DNA from: Anniella stebbinsi
Taxonomy: Eukaryota > Chordata > Lepidosauria > Squamata > Anniellidae
DNA length: 64,000 bases
Direction of reading: 5' to 3'
Assembly (NCBI GenBank): GCA_029215795.1
Contig: JARDYH010000001.1
Span: forward strand, 195,865,654-195,929,653
Below the pieces are notes generated by a model. The model had not been told where the DNA came from, made no database searches, and worked only from the letters and a program-made list of their open reading frames with translations. The position numbers were made by a program, and so were the translations under genes. This document shows positions 1 through 14,000 of this stretch, piece after piece (the first letter of the stretch is position 1; each line of letters begins with the position of its first letter).

Positions 1-125
1 GTTGTGATGAAGAGGGTTTTTCACCAGGGACTAATTGCGTACAAATGACACCGGCTGAAATTCCCTTTTCTCTACAACTGTTAAAGCTACATGAGCCCTG
101 TTCTCCTTTTCAGATGGGCAGCCTA
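1..125 (-). mobile_element. hAT-type MITE (family A), cut by window start
   Basis: Right arm of the family seen complete at 30781-31100: GATGAAGAGGG, CACCAGGGACTAATTGCG, TCTCTACAACTGTTAAAG, ending GCAGCCTA. The left part lies outside the window. Confidence 0.7.
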
Positions 126-391
126 AACATGCGCCTCCTACCTAAAGCCTGACATCAGGTAGTGGAGCTATGTGTCCTACTGTACAGAGGACAATCCTCT
201 GTATGAAGAGCTGTCAGAGGGCACTCCTCTATTTGAAGGTCTGTAATGCCACCAAGGTAGCACAGTCAATAATAGTATATTCTGCACATACATCTACCTG
301 AAAGAAATGGGCCTAGTTCTCACTGTGGTGTTTGGGCTGTACCATGTCAGTAAGGTGGCCATTTGCGCATTGCTAAAAAAGAGGAAATGCA

Positions 392-416
<25 letters not shown>
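392..416. repeat. (CA)n microsatellite
   Basis: Uninterrupted CA dinucleotide run. Confidence 0.9.
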
Positions 417-422
<6 letters not shown>

Positions 423-945
423 GGACACCAATTTGCATAAAATGTCAACATGCTAATGTCCATGTATAGATGCACATTTCGAAATAATTACAGTAACTTA
501 AATAGAAATGCAATGCATCTCGCCATTACAAGGAAGACTATGACCAGGTGATCTGTGTGCTCTGCTCACTCAGCCTCGCTGTGTGCCCGCTCAGTCCAGG
601 TGCTCATTGTCGATGAGCCACTTCAAGAACCCTCTGGGGCTCTCCCTTCTTATTTAAACCAGACTTGGACTTCCTCTTTCTCTTTAGCTTGGACTTGGTG
701 GCATTACGTCTCCCCCTGCCCAAGAGACTGGAGAGCTAGTCTAGTAGAGATACAAACATTTGGTTTTTTTTTTAATATATTGATTTGCTGTCGTCTGGTA
801 TTCTTCCCTCTTGGACAGCCCCAGCACCTATATTCCTTTGTCAGATAAAGAAATATAACAGGATGACACTGTCGTAATGTTGCCCATGTAGCAGCTGTTG
901 ACCTTGCTCTTGCATCCAGGACATGTCATTTTTCTTGCCTTGTAG

Positions 946-1031
946 AAACGGAGTGGGTTTTATCCGGCCTCGATCAGCTGCGGCTGCTCTAATTGCTCTC
1001 TCTGGAGAAAACCTGCTTACCAAATATAGAG
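946..1031 (+). CDS. DYTN: DYTN exon, EF-hand region (first exon in window)
   Basis: Acceptor TTGCCTTGTAG ends at 945 and donor GTAAGA starts at 1032. The first base completes a codon from an upstream exon outside the window. It encodes 28 residues beginning NGVGF, with an alanine run and ending NLLTKYR, plus one base of the next codon. This resembles the second EF-hand-like segment of dystrophin-family proteins, which here lacks a clear calcium-binding loop. Confidence 0.85.
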
Positions 1032-4000
1032 GTAAGAGGGACACTGTGTTTCTGCATTCTGCCCAAGAGGTTAGGCCCAGAACGCTGACAAAGAGATAGC
1101 TTTTTTTGCACAATAAACAAGTCACGTCTTGCCAAGTGTAACCTCTGCCTGTGAGGGTCTTAAGGGCTTTATTGGAACAGAACTTGCAAGGATTTGAACT
1201 GGAAAAACTTCCTTTAGTTAGAACCACATTTATACATAAAACAATGTAGCCATTGTCGACAGATAGGGCTGAATGAACAAGTCATCTATTAATGTAAGAG
1301 CTATGCAACCAAAAGACCCTGTTAGTCCAAAGAGGAATGTTTAACTCTTGCTTGCAAACTTTGCAGTCAAAGTTTGCAAGCCAAATGTTCCTCTGGGTCT
1401 CCAAGGACCAACAGTCCAAATGTTCCTGTGGGTCACCAAGGTGCTGGACACTTCCATTATTCCTCTGCAGACAACTTTAGTTACAAAACCTGCAGGTTCC
1501 AAAGCCCTACATGGTTTGGGTCCAGAATACCTGATGGAATGTCTCTGTGAACACTACAATCAACCTTGGAGTACCTCCTGCGAGAGAAGTTTGGAGGATG
1601 GCAACCAAACAAAGGGCCTTTTTGGTGGTGGCTCCCTGATTGTAGAATGTTCTCCCAGGTGATCCAGAGAGCTTCATGGCTGAATGGAGATTTGAACATA
1701 GGTCTTTCCAGTCCAAATCCAACATATTCTGGCCCCAAATATATCAGAATTTTACATACACTGCCGTAATTCATCATATTCCAAATTTATTTATTTATTT
1801 ATTTATTTACAATATTTATATACTGCTCCCCATTCAGAATTTCAGAGCAGTGGACCAAATAAAATAGAATAAAATAGAATAAACACACATTAAAAGAGAT
1901 TTTTAAAAGAAACAAAGTGCAAAATAGACCGTGGCTGGTCATTAAGGAAAGGCTTCCTGGAACAACGAAGTTTTCAGGAGGCAATGGAAGGAATACAAAG
2001 TTGGCACCTGTCTGACCTCCAGAGGCAGGGAATTCCATAGAAGGGGGGCACCACACTGAAGGCTCTTCCTCTGGTGGACTCCAGTCAGAAGATAGGTCTA
2101 TGTGGAACCACCATGAGCGTGCCCTTGGATGACCTCAGTGACCAGGCAAGTTGATAGGGGAGAAGGCACTCTCTCAGGTATCCCGGTCCCAAGTTGTTTA
2201 GGGCTTTGTACACTAGTACAAGAATCTTAAATCTGGCCCGGTAGCAAATAGGCAGCCAGTGAAGTTCCCTCAGCAAAGGATTTGCATGCTGGAAAGGGGC
2301 AGCTCCAGACAACAGCCGAGCTGCAGCCTTCTGCAGTAGCCACAGCTCCCGGAGCAGCTTTAAGGGCAGCCCCACATAGAGCACATTGCAGTAATCATGC
2401 CTGTACCACCATCACCAAGCTGTCTCTCTCCAGGAGAGTCCGTAGCTGGCGAACCAGGCAAAGCTGGTAAAAGGCACTCTGAGCCACTGTGGCTACTTGA
2501 GCCTCTAGCGACAGGTATGGATCTAAGAGTACCCCCAAACTACGAACCTGATCTTTCAGAGGGCGTGCAACCCCATCCAGAACAGGCAATGAGCCTATCT
2601 CCTGGACTTGGGAACCACTTACCCACAGGGCTTCCGTCTTGCCAGGATTCAGCTTCAGTTTATTGGCCCTCATCCAGCTCATTACTGAGTCTAGGCACCG
2701 GTCCAGGACTGCACAGCCTCAACAACAGGTCTTGAAGAATACAAGTTGGAAAATAACTTCCTTGACTTTGCTGGGATTTTGACTGGTGTTTTCTGATGTT
2801 GCCAGCATTCTTTCAGCTTTACGCAACCTGTGCAAGAAGGGGTTCCAGCCGCAGTATTCACATTACACGGAATGGGGTGAGGAATCTGCTCACTGACTTA
2901 CTCCAGGTAATTCAGCTGCTAGGCAATGTGGGGCCAGATGGAAATTGCCTCCTCCAAAGCGTACCAGCTCATTGTTTTGGGAAAACTGTATATAACACTA
3001 ATAACTGGATATAATACTAATACTCACCTAGTAAGGAGTCATGGATTAAGTCATCAGGCCTATGACTGGCTGGAGAAATCTGTTTGTATAAATAGGGGCT
3101 GGATTCCAATCTTGCTGTTCTTTCTTCAGTGAAAGTCCTCACTCCCACCCACTGGCATCTAAGGAGTCCAACATGTATTAATGTGGCACTTTTCTATTTG
3201 AAATATTAAATATTAAGCTAACGTGTGTAAAAGAAAACATGAATGTGTTGTATTGAGTACATTATAGCTTCCTTTCTCTTAGTATGCACATCTTTTTATC
3301 TATCTGTTCCGATCTGCTCTCTCTCTCTCTCTTTCTATCTCTGGGGTGTTCTCAGATAGAGGGTTCCTAGCACTAACAGTCAGAAGGCATTGTGCAGCTA
3401 TTCTGTCTTTTCTTCCTTAACAGATTTTCTGCAGTAAGTAAAGAGGTGGAAGAAGCAGTGAAAAAAACATGGGAAGGTTACGAGTGGGAGACTTAGGATC
3501 GTTCTACAGGAGCCTTTTATTCTGCACTCATGATTGCTCACTTATGGTAGTTTGTGACATTGTTATCCTCCAGAGCCTCTCTCATTCTTTGCAACTATCT
3601 CATTTGTTTGCTAATGAGGAAAGTCTGATGTTATTTAGAAATGGCAGAATGAGAGTCCTGTGTAATTGCACAATTCTGCTATATCACAGCATCATCTAGT
3701 GGCTGTGTAATGAAACATATAGAACAACAGGCAAAAGTTCTTAATCTGGCAAAGAGTCTGGGAGTAGAAGTCTCGGTAAAGGTGCAGGATAAAAGTCTCA
3801 TGAAGAAATGCCCTTTACATTTGGAACTGCCATGAAATTATGTCATTGATGCAGGCCAATAACACAATAAAATCCTCATCTGGAAGCACCCTGTGTCTTT
3901 CTCATCCAGTTAATATTAATAGCTGTGTTTTACTTACCCTATTTCTTCGATTCTAAGACTCACTTTTCCCCCCATATAAACGTCTCTAAAAATGGGGTGC

Positions 4001-7000
4001 GTCTTAGAATCGATGGCGATTTCCCCACACTTAGAATCAAAGCTTTTTCCCTGTTGGTGGTACTGACATTAAGGTGCGTCTTACAATCGATGGCGTCTTA
4101 GAATCGAAGAAATACGGTAGTTATGATGGATGTAGGAATGTCTGCATTCTAACCATCTTCCAGTCAAGCTAGGAAGATGAAACTTGGCAAATGTGTAGTT
4201 GATTTGCAGGTAGCGACGTGACAAATTAAAAAATGCAGAATTTTCAATTTAGAGGCGATCAGCCTTTCCCCTTCTCCCATTCGAAGAATGTTGCTCTTCT
4301 GGTATTGTAAACTACACTCATATAACAGTGGTGGACAGGGTTGCAACTAGAGGGATTCAAGTTTTACCTGGAAGGCCATTGGGGTTTTTCTAAAAGTCGA
4401 GCCGTGTAAATTTGAGGCAACAGGGTGGGTGTGTTTTCCTTGTCATTTTCTTAAGTCATTTTCAGGGTGTTTAAAATGAGCTCATTCATTGTATTTACCA
4501 AGGTGATTTCCAAACTGTTGTTGTTTTGTTTCCTGTTGATCCTATTCAGAAACTGAAGTGAGATAGAAAAATGAGATGTGTAGATGACAGAGGGGTCAGA
4601 TATAGGAAGGAAGAAACAATGTTAAGATAGGACAAACATCAGGGCTTCCAAGAGCCCGCCATTTGGAAGCATTCCAGGTTCCAGGACAGGCAGGATGGGA
4701 GGAGCCTCACAGGTTCTGTTGAGACAGCCATTCCTCTATTCCCCTGGCATGCACACACATTTTGATGTTTACCCATATTTAACCTTTTCCTGTTGCCTTT
4801 AACTAAGCATCGTGATTGCATCCATCTTTTGTCGAGGGGTTATGGTAATGGTGCATTTTTCCTTCCGCTGCAGATCCTGATAGTTGTGGGAGAAAGCCGC
4901 AGTCTTTCTAATGTGGAAATTGCAACATGCAGTTGTTTCAGTGGGGTAAGTCAGGGCATCTCTACATTAATGAAAAAAACCTGCATCCTTACCAGGCTTT
5001 CTTTTTCTCAGTTCTTTCTGCATTCACTATGGACTTCTTTAGGCGTCAGTCACATGATTTTAAATTGAAAACTTCCTCTCTGGGCAATGCCATTCTATTA
5101 AATGAAACAGCACCATTTAGTGGTGCTACGTCATCTTTGCACACTGGGGAAAACCCACAGAAATTAAATACTGCATTATCTCAATTTTGTTTAAAAAACG
5201 AGTTTACAGGGAAAGAGCAAGAGATGTCCTGGAGGTTGACAGCATCATGTAAAGGATCCGCAAACTTCCATGAGTAGCCAGTTATGAGCACGTGACAAAT
5301 CACCCATGTAGAAAAGCTCTCAGGAGAATACAAGAGAGAACTGAACTTGAATTATACTTAACAGACTGCCTTTATTGGCAGAAAATGCAGTTCTGAAAAG
5401 GGAGAGGAGTCCATGACAGAGGTTTCTATATAGCTTAATCCAGCTTTCCACAACTTGGTGCCCTCCAGATGTTTTAGACTATAATTCTCATTGTCCCTGA
5501 CCATTGGCCATGCTGGCTGAGGCTGATGGGATTTGTATTCCAAAACATCTCACAGTTGGGGAAGATTGGATTAATCCCAAGCAGTCTTTGTTCTCCTTTG
5601 TCACCAAGCAGAGTAATTTCCTGTACTCTAAGGGACCATTTTGCCAATCTAGTTAAGTTCTCAGCCTATGAAGCTTGGAGACTGCTATCAGTGCAAAGAC
5701 TTTGAGGGTATAGCGTTGTCTTCTGGATGCTTTCTACCGTGACACCACCAAGTGCAAATATCAAGTCCTGTCCTTGTGTACTCAGAAGTAAGTCCAACTG
5801 AGTTCAGTGGGGCTTTCTCCCAGGTATGTGGTTCTAGGATTGCAACCTCAGGCCATCTTCCTTGAAAACTTGATACAGTAAATACACCCAATTGCACACC
5901 CAGCTCAATAGCTTAAACAAGAAGAAAGAAAAGCAGAAGTAAGTTCAAAAGTGAAACATGGGCTGCTTTACAAATGCTCACATTGTAAACTAAATGATCT
6001 GGCTCCAAACATGTGAAAGGAGAGGAGTGATCTTAACTCTCTCATGCTGTCTGAAATCAAATCTGAGAGTGTCACCCCTCTGCAGAGGCTCCCATCCTCT
6101 AACAGCATTGTGGAACACAGACTTATCTCAAGAATAATAATAGAATCTGCCTTCCTGTTTTCTAATCCTATTTTACTGGACTCCAAAGCTTAAACGTCTC
6201 CTCATGTGATTTCCACAAAACACACAAATAATGGAGTTCTTCAGCATCACAATAATGATAAGCTATGGATAAGTCCATCCTGGCTATTTTCCATTCTGAA
6301 AAAAATATTTTTTGCCAGCCAGCCAGGTAGGCAAGCATCAAGCAAACATGAAGGACTCATTCACCTGCAAATGGTGAAATAAAAAGGCCCCCATCCAGCT
6401 GTAGGCTTCCTTTATGGCATGCGACTAGTAGCCCCAATTGGAGATGTATTTGGGGCTACTGTACATTCATTAATTTCCAGAAGGATGTTTGAATACATAT
6501 TCTGTATTGACTGCATGTGCAGGTCTCCCTTTGCAGGGTCAAGGTAAAAGCGTTCCCATGTATTTTTCTTAAACGGTGCCACAATAATAGAGATTAGTTC
6601 AAAAACCATCATGTCCTAGAGCAGGGATGGGGAACTTCAGGCCCATGCGCCAAATCTGGCCCACTTGAGATCCCATTCTGGTCCTCTGAGGTTCTCCACA
6701 TGGCCACACCCTCTTCCCCTGCCCCCCTTGCCCCTGGTCCCGTCCCTTTCCCCAACCACAAAATGTTGGGTGGTTTCCTGTCTTTTTTGCCATTTCCCAC
6801 CATTCTAAAAGATTGAAATGCCTCAGGAGACTGGATTAGTCACTGGCAGTAAGAGCTTCAAGCTACGATAGGCTGATATTTATTTTTTGTATTTTTGGCC
6901 CCGCCCCTTTGCCTTCGCCCCCACCCACCACTGGAATGCAGACTCTGGCCTAGTTTGGATGACACTTTAGACAACGGAGGGGGGAATTGGCAGCCGTCAG

Positions 7001-10000
7001 TTGTGCTGTTTATTGTGTCGTGTGTTGGGCACTTCAAAAATGACGTACCGTCCATAGCCTCTTCCCCCCCTCTGTTGCCTAACATGTCATCCGAACTCAG
7101 CCTCTGAGCACCTCTCCGAAATGGAATTCAGCCCAGGCCTAAGGATTTTGCAGCTAGAGAGACGATTTAAACACAAGCTCATAGGCAACTAGTGGGTTAC
7201 TCTCTACTACTGTAATCAATCCTAATGAAGAGCCAGACTTGGCATTACATGTTGGAATTGAGGCCAAAAGGCCCTGTTTAAACTGAAATTACCTTCCAGG
7301 TTCTGAACTCGGCAGTTGGTGAAGAGAGATTCCTGGCTTGGCTCCAGTCTGAACCCGCCCTCCTCCTCTGGCTCCCCACCTGCTATCGATTGTTGGCAAC
7401 AGAAATGGTCACACACCAGGTCAAGTGCAAAGTTTGTAAGAGCTTTCCGATCACTGGACTCAGGTGTGTTGCCTTGTCACGTTGCCTTTCTTTGTCTTTC
7501 AGTAACGTATGGAGACCATGCTCAATATCATGGACCAGTTACGCTTGCTAACGTGGAATCTCTGTTTCCATATACATATGGTCTAAGGCTAGGCTGACCA
7601 TCTGAAAAGGAGGACAGGGCTCATGTAACTTTAACAGTTGCAGAGAAAAGGGAATTTCAGCCGGCGTCATTTGTATGCAATTCGTACCTGGTGAAATCCC
7701 TTCTTCATCACAACAATTAAAGTTGCAGGCACTATACTAGAGTGACCAGATTCAAAAGAAAGCAGGGCCCCAGCAGCTTATCTGTTGTAATGAAGAGGGG
7801 ATTTCACCAGGAACTAATTGCAAACAAATGACGCCGGCTGAAATTCCCTCTTCTCTGCAACTGTTAAAGTTACATGAGCCCTGCACACACACCTGGGGGA
7901 AGGGGGCGGGTAAGCCTGCAAACCATAGGTGTGTAAGAGATGGCTAGGAAGCAATAACATGGTATCGTTGTGCATTCACAGAGGATACCACTGAGTACCG
8001 TCTTGGTTGAAGTCAAACTTTATGTCCAAGAGAGTATACCCTAATGTAGCCTTCGCCAACCAAGCCCTCACCTTCATGGTGTTGCCACGCAGCAGCAGCG
8101 GCAGGCAGCACCCCCCGCATTGGTGCTCCTTCCGCCCATCTACAGCGGAAGGAGTGCCACGGCGGGCTTTCCCACCACTGCTGCCACGCCCACGCCTGCC
8201 CAGCAGAGCATCAGCGGCAGCTGTAGGGACGGCTGGGAGCATGGCCCCCCCCTCTTTAATCGTAAGTTTAAATTTTTTTTACTTTTTAAAATGGGGTTGG
8301 GGAGGACTACGGAGGCGCGGAGGTGGTGCAGCGAGCTTAGGGCTCGCTGGTCCATCCCCTTCCCTGCCCAGCCTGTGGCGACCAATCAGTGGTCGCCATA
8401 GATTGTGGCACACCTCCCAGAAGCTCCGGAGCAAGAGCGACAGAGGGCAAATGCCGTCGTCGCCTAGCTCCAAGCTAAAAAAAGTCAGGGTACATGCCCG
8501 ACTTTTTTAGAGCGGAGCTTTGGGGCTTTGCCCCTAGATAGCTTCAGAGTGGCAGCAGCGTCATGTGATCCACCTGCCGCCACTCCGAAGCTACTGCGGG
8601 GGAAAGTGCCTGTCTAGAGGCACCCCTAGAACCTTCCTACATGAGTCTTTTATTGTGTGCTCATGAGGGAGGCTGCCTGAAAGATTCTTCCTCTGTAATT
8701 GCTACAATTCATCTTGCCTTCCCCTGTAGCAGGAAGTTATTGAAGGACTCGAAATTAGGCTTTTGAGAAGCAGAGACAACTGTGGGAGGCAAGATTAGCT
8801 CATGAGATGGCAGAAACTCACATTCTTATTTGCCACATTAATTCTATTAATCAGTCGACTATTCTTTAAGGGCAAACGGAAAGGGATAAAGGCTGTTTGC
8901 TCAAAGACTAAGGGCTCCATCACACCAATTCCCCCTCCCCGGTTTTTTTGCCTCCATTTCAGAAGCGCTGCAAGCGCTCCTCCCCTTCACTATCATAGCT
9001 ATACCGGTGAACTCTGTTTTTGCTCTCCCGCTGCTATTGCACCTGCCCAACCCTGTCCGCCCCTTCTCCTTCCCCCTCCAGTTCATTGGTTCTTGTCGTT
9101 GATGGACATTGTGATGGACGTGGCAGCCTTCCCCCCTCGCTCATTGGAGCTCCTGTTAGGATGTGCAAAAATGCTTACATCTGTGTAATTCTGAAAGCGA
9201 AAGAGATCAAACTTGGGATCTTGAGAGCTCTTAAGTAGAGCTTTCCGCTGTTTGAATCAGATAGGTCCATGCCTTGATTTTTAGGAATTTTTAAAATGCA
9301 AATTAACCAAAATGCTTACATCTGCGTCATTTATATAGATAAAGAGATGAAACCTGGCATGGTGATAGGTCTCTAGGAGAGCTTTTGGCATGCCAAGTCT
9401 GAATCAGATTGGTCCATCCCTTGATTTTTAAAGAATTTTTAAATTTCCCTGCTCTTTAAACCTTTTGCTGACAGTTCACCAGTGCGCTCTTCCACCTCTT
9501 TGCATTTGTGAAGGAGCACTTTTCCTTTCCTTTGATCATGCGAAGCTGAGCATCTCCAGTTCATAAAATAGAGATGGCTGGTTCCCTCACTCCTAAGTAA
9601 GTCCCATTGTCTTCAACTGTGTTTACATCCAAGTCATACTACATTCGGACCCCCCCCCCCCCCCCCGTTCCATTTTTCTTCAAAGTTATATTACGGTCTC
9701 TTCCTGTCAGATAGAAAGATCGCTCCTGAGTTCTTTCTAGTCATGACTCACTGGAAAGGATAGCCTTTTGTCTTGCAAATCCTGTCTCCTTGGAAACATC
9801 CTGTGGGCTTGATTTTGTATTAAACTGCTTTGCTGAAGAAGATTTCAGGCAGTAAAAGGAACTAGAACAGGAAATTCACTAGCACCAGAAAATGTTTTCT
9901 CCAGCCCTATAGTATAATATAATACAGGATAATATAATATAGGATAATATAGGACAATATAGGAGGAAGAATAATTGCACAAAACGGAAGAGAACCACTA

Positions 10001-11000
10001 GGAAGATTTCTAAGGCACCTGGAGGGGTGATGGAAGCGACAGACATGGATGTATGGGGACGGATCAGAGTGGTTTGAAAGGTTAAGGTGGATAGGCACCA
10101 GGGTGAAGTTCTGCAATTTCAGCAGCACATGGGTTCAGCAAAACACGGAAGGAAGCCAAAAAAAAGGGGGGGGGGGAGTTCCAAAGATGAAAAGGAGGAA
10201 GTAAGTTGTAAAACTGCCCTGGCCAATTAAAAGTACGCCCTATTCTTTCGTCACTGAAAACGGCCTTCAAGACACACCCCCAAACACAGAAGTGGATTTG
10301 CTGGTTTACATTTGGGTTTTCACTGCACGCTTCCAAGATGAAACGGACTTTCCCATGTGCAAAATAAGCCACGAGAACGGAGGAAAAAAGCGAGAATAGT
10401 GCAGGACAGGGACGATGTTTTGCGAGTCCACAGCACCAAAAGCGGAAAGGCCGGAATACGAGAGTGCCATAACCCTAAATGTGATGGAGCCCTCAGGCAC
10501 TGTTCTTATAATGCCACAAATAGTTGTTGTTCCACTATGACAACACTCACTGCATCAGTTACTTCTCACAAACACATTTATTTATTTTTGATCACTACGT
10601 CATGTTTCACATGACTTACTAAGCCGTAATGTTTTGTTCAAAATGCTTAACCACCGTGGCTTAGTGTGTCGTCTGAACAGTGCCATATTGTGCTTCCCAA
10701 CATGCATTGCAGTCATTCAGCAAGTGAAATGCAAGTTGAGCCCTCAACCTGGTTGTAGGTCTCCCTTTTAAACAAACAAACAAACAAAAATAGCGCACAT
10801 ACATTTGTACTTTCTGCTTACCAAAACAAACAAACACCTCATAAACATAAAAACCCACCATTGCACAGTTGTTCCAAGAACTGAGGGGCAATTGTGTTGG
10901 CAATATAAGAGGCACGGTTGGCTTTTCCTCATTCACGTTGAATCACTCCAAAAGCCTGCAGAAAAGTCCCCCCCACTTGAACTTGCCCAAGGAGACAAAA

Positions 11001-11037
<37 letters not shown>

Positions 11038-14000
11038 CACAGATCAGTCCCACTCCACACAACTCTTACAAAAGTACATCTTCCTCTCTACAAACTCTTA
11101 TGTCTCCGTGAATCCCTGAGTGAGTTGGGATTTGAACTGAGGTACTATTTGGTTAAGTACAATTTTTTTTAGTCATGGGTTTACAAACATTTAATTTAGC
11201 CAGTGCCATTCTCAGGTCCAGCAACTTAATTGTCCCAACGACTCTAGTTCTGAATTAGAGCAGGCGGAAATGCCTTCACTTCCTTGGATATATATTTATT
11301 GGTAGTACTTGCAGGCTGCTAAATATAATAAAATCTCTGTGGTTTACATACAAAAAAAATTAAAATTCACAGTTGAAAGTACACACATATATATTACAAT
11401 ATTACACTAAAACATTCAATGTACAACAACAAAGATAAGATAAAAATAAAATAAAATGGAGCAACAGCATTATTAGTTACAAGGCAGAGGAAGATTACAT
11501 ACACAAGTACATCTTCAGGAGGCATTTAAAGCACACTACATTTTCGGTTTGCTGAACAGCACAGGGTGGGCCCCACAACTGAGAAGACCCCGCTTCTAAG
11601 ATGTTATGTGTTGACATTCTGTCGATTGCAGAATGGCCAACAAGGCTTCCTCTGAAGTTCTTAGAGGTCGGCTGGGGGTATTATAGGAGAAAGGGGCTGC
11701 TAGGCATTCTGGTCCCAAGTTATTTAGGACTTTGTATGTCAACAACAGAACCTTGAACAGGGCTTGGTACCTGATAGGTAGCTAGTGCCGTGTAATGTGT
11801 ACATCTATAAAAACCTCCTTTGGTGTTCGTTATTATTTATTCTGGATGTTCAATGAATGAGCATAGCCATTTCTGTAAAGTTCCCACTGATGAATTTGAA
11901 CTTTATTGGGGTTCTTTTTCTTAAAAAACATTTCTGGCCAGGTATCGTTGTCTGAAGTGCCTGAACTTTGACCTTTGCCAAGTCTGTTTCTTCACTGGAC
12001 AACACAGGAAACCCCACAAGAGGTCTCACCCTGTGATGGAACAATGTGTGCCAGTAAGTAATGGATTTGTCCGCTTGTTTGCTGAGCCTGTTGTGAGTTT
12101 GCCCTTTCAAACCAGGCAGATTCAGTTGTGCACGCTGGCATGTTCAATTTCTTTACGTAAAGGGAAGGTAATTTCTTTAGAAATGGAGGGATTATATTTT
12201 AACCATGTATTCCATTATTATTTTATTCTGTGTCCAATATCTGTTTCATTAAATTGTGGTAGGAGCTGTTCTAAAAGCAGCAGGAATGGATCTTGAGTAA
12301 TTCTTTAGCCTGAGTAACTCTTTAAGGTTGTGACTTAAGCATACTTACGTACTTATAGGCTTACATACTTATAGAACTTAATGGGACTTATTTCTGAATA
12401 GACTCGGCTAGGATTGCACTGTTAATATATTTTCCATGAAAACCAATGGCACTTCCACCTAGTTCCCAATCCAGCAAGGGAGGTTGATGTGCAGAAGTTT
12501 CCACGTGTGCAGCAGATATGCATTTGCATCGCAATACTTATTTGAGACCCACTTAACTCGTTGGATTTGCCACTTTTGGTGCAAAATTAGGATGCGCAGC
12601 CCCGTGCAAAGCTTCTATGTGATGCAGGAACCAGTATATTTATATTTCTCAAGTGATTTGGTGGAAGGGCAGCGATCAAGAACAACTATAAACCCCACAC
12701 TCCTTTATTATGGTGGCATCTAGTGGTAGCTTCATTTATGGTAATTAAATACTTTTTTCTTAAAAGCCCTTTATTGTGTGGTTCGCCCAGGTTCTCGTTT
12801 TGTGTTGCAATTGCTGCCAAGTAATAATAGACACATTTATTGCACACTCCCTGCGGCAAAGGAATGTCTGGTTGTCCAAAAGTACAAGGCAAAGACCCCC
12901 CCTCCCCAAATATCTTATAATGTTATGCTCAGCATTTTTACTCAGAATTAACTTCCACTGCATTCAATGGGGCTTGTTCCCAGGTAACTCTGCATAGGAT
13001 CGTACCCTTTAAATATTCCAGAGGCAGAGCAAACACTTTTCTAACTAGAAAATCATATAATAAATGAATGAATGAACAAAATGTTTGCCTGTTTGTCTAA
13101 TTACGTTTGAGGAGGGAACTTAATACAAGCTCTCAGTCTTATACAGGAGCTCGGTAGTTTGTATCAGGTTTACCAGCCCAAGGCCTGAAGACACAACAAT
13201 CATCCTACAACAGTAGAACCATGTTACAAATAAGTTCTTAACGTCTCATGATGAAGATAGCCCAAGCTCAAATTGCAACAAGACTTGGCACCTTTCATTA
13301 GAAGAAGTTTGATAGCCACTTACATATTTTCTCTAGCCCTTTCCCAAACCCATAGGTACTGCCAACCACCATTACATCAATTTTGTCTGGATTCAGCTTC
13401 TGTCATCAAGTATGTTGCTTTTCTATTTTCTTGTGGAGAGAAAAGAGAGACAATAGCGCCATTGCGTCACCCACTACTGATGCCTTACCTTTTGTTGATC
13501 GGGGCTTCTTAGTATCCACCTCCTTTCTCCACGATTGTGTCATTTGGGCAGGTGTCAGCAAAGGACAACACAAAGCTATTTTTCCGCACTGTCCGAAACA
13601 ATTTGCTGCAAGGGCGTTGCAAAAGGAAGGAAGCTCTGAGAAGAAAGGCCTTGGCAGTGGTGGGAGATACAGACCTTTCTACCCACAGTCAAGCACTGTG
13701 AGTGTATTTTTGCTTCAAAGCTGCCTTTATCACGAGTGCTTGCACATCTCTAAAGCAGGTGTGTTCAACCCCATTCAGCCCAAGAGCGGAATTTAATTTT
13801 GGGAAAGCTCTCAGGGGACACATTCCAGTGGTGGGCAAGGCCAAAGGATAAAGGGGTAAGGCCCAAATGCCCCAAACCCTCAAAGTACTAGTATCTATTA
13901 CACGGTGACCATATGGGTGGATTTCTGCAGATTTGTCCAGGTTTTTGCTCTATCCTGGGTGTCGGGGGATTTTCTATAATGTTCTATAATGTCCAGGAAT

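Noticed and set aside
8007..8510. Overlapping open frames in a GC-rich block
   Set aside because: Frames are open on both strands at once and look compositional, without motifs.
10869..11111. Cys/Val-repeat peptide frame
   Set aside because: It reads through the (TG)n microsatellite.
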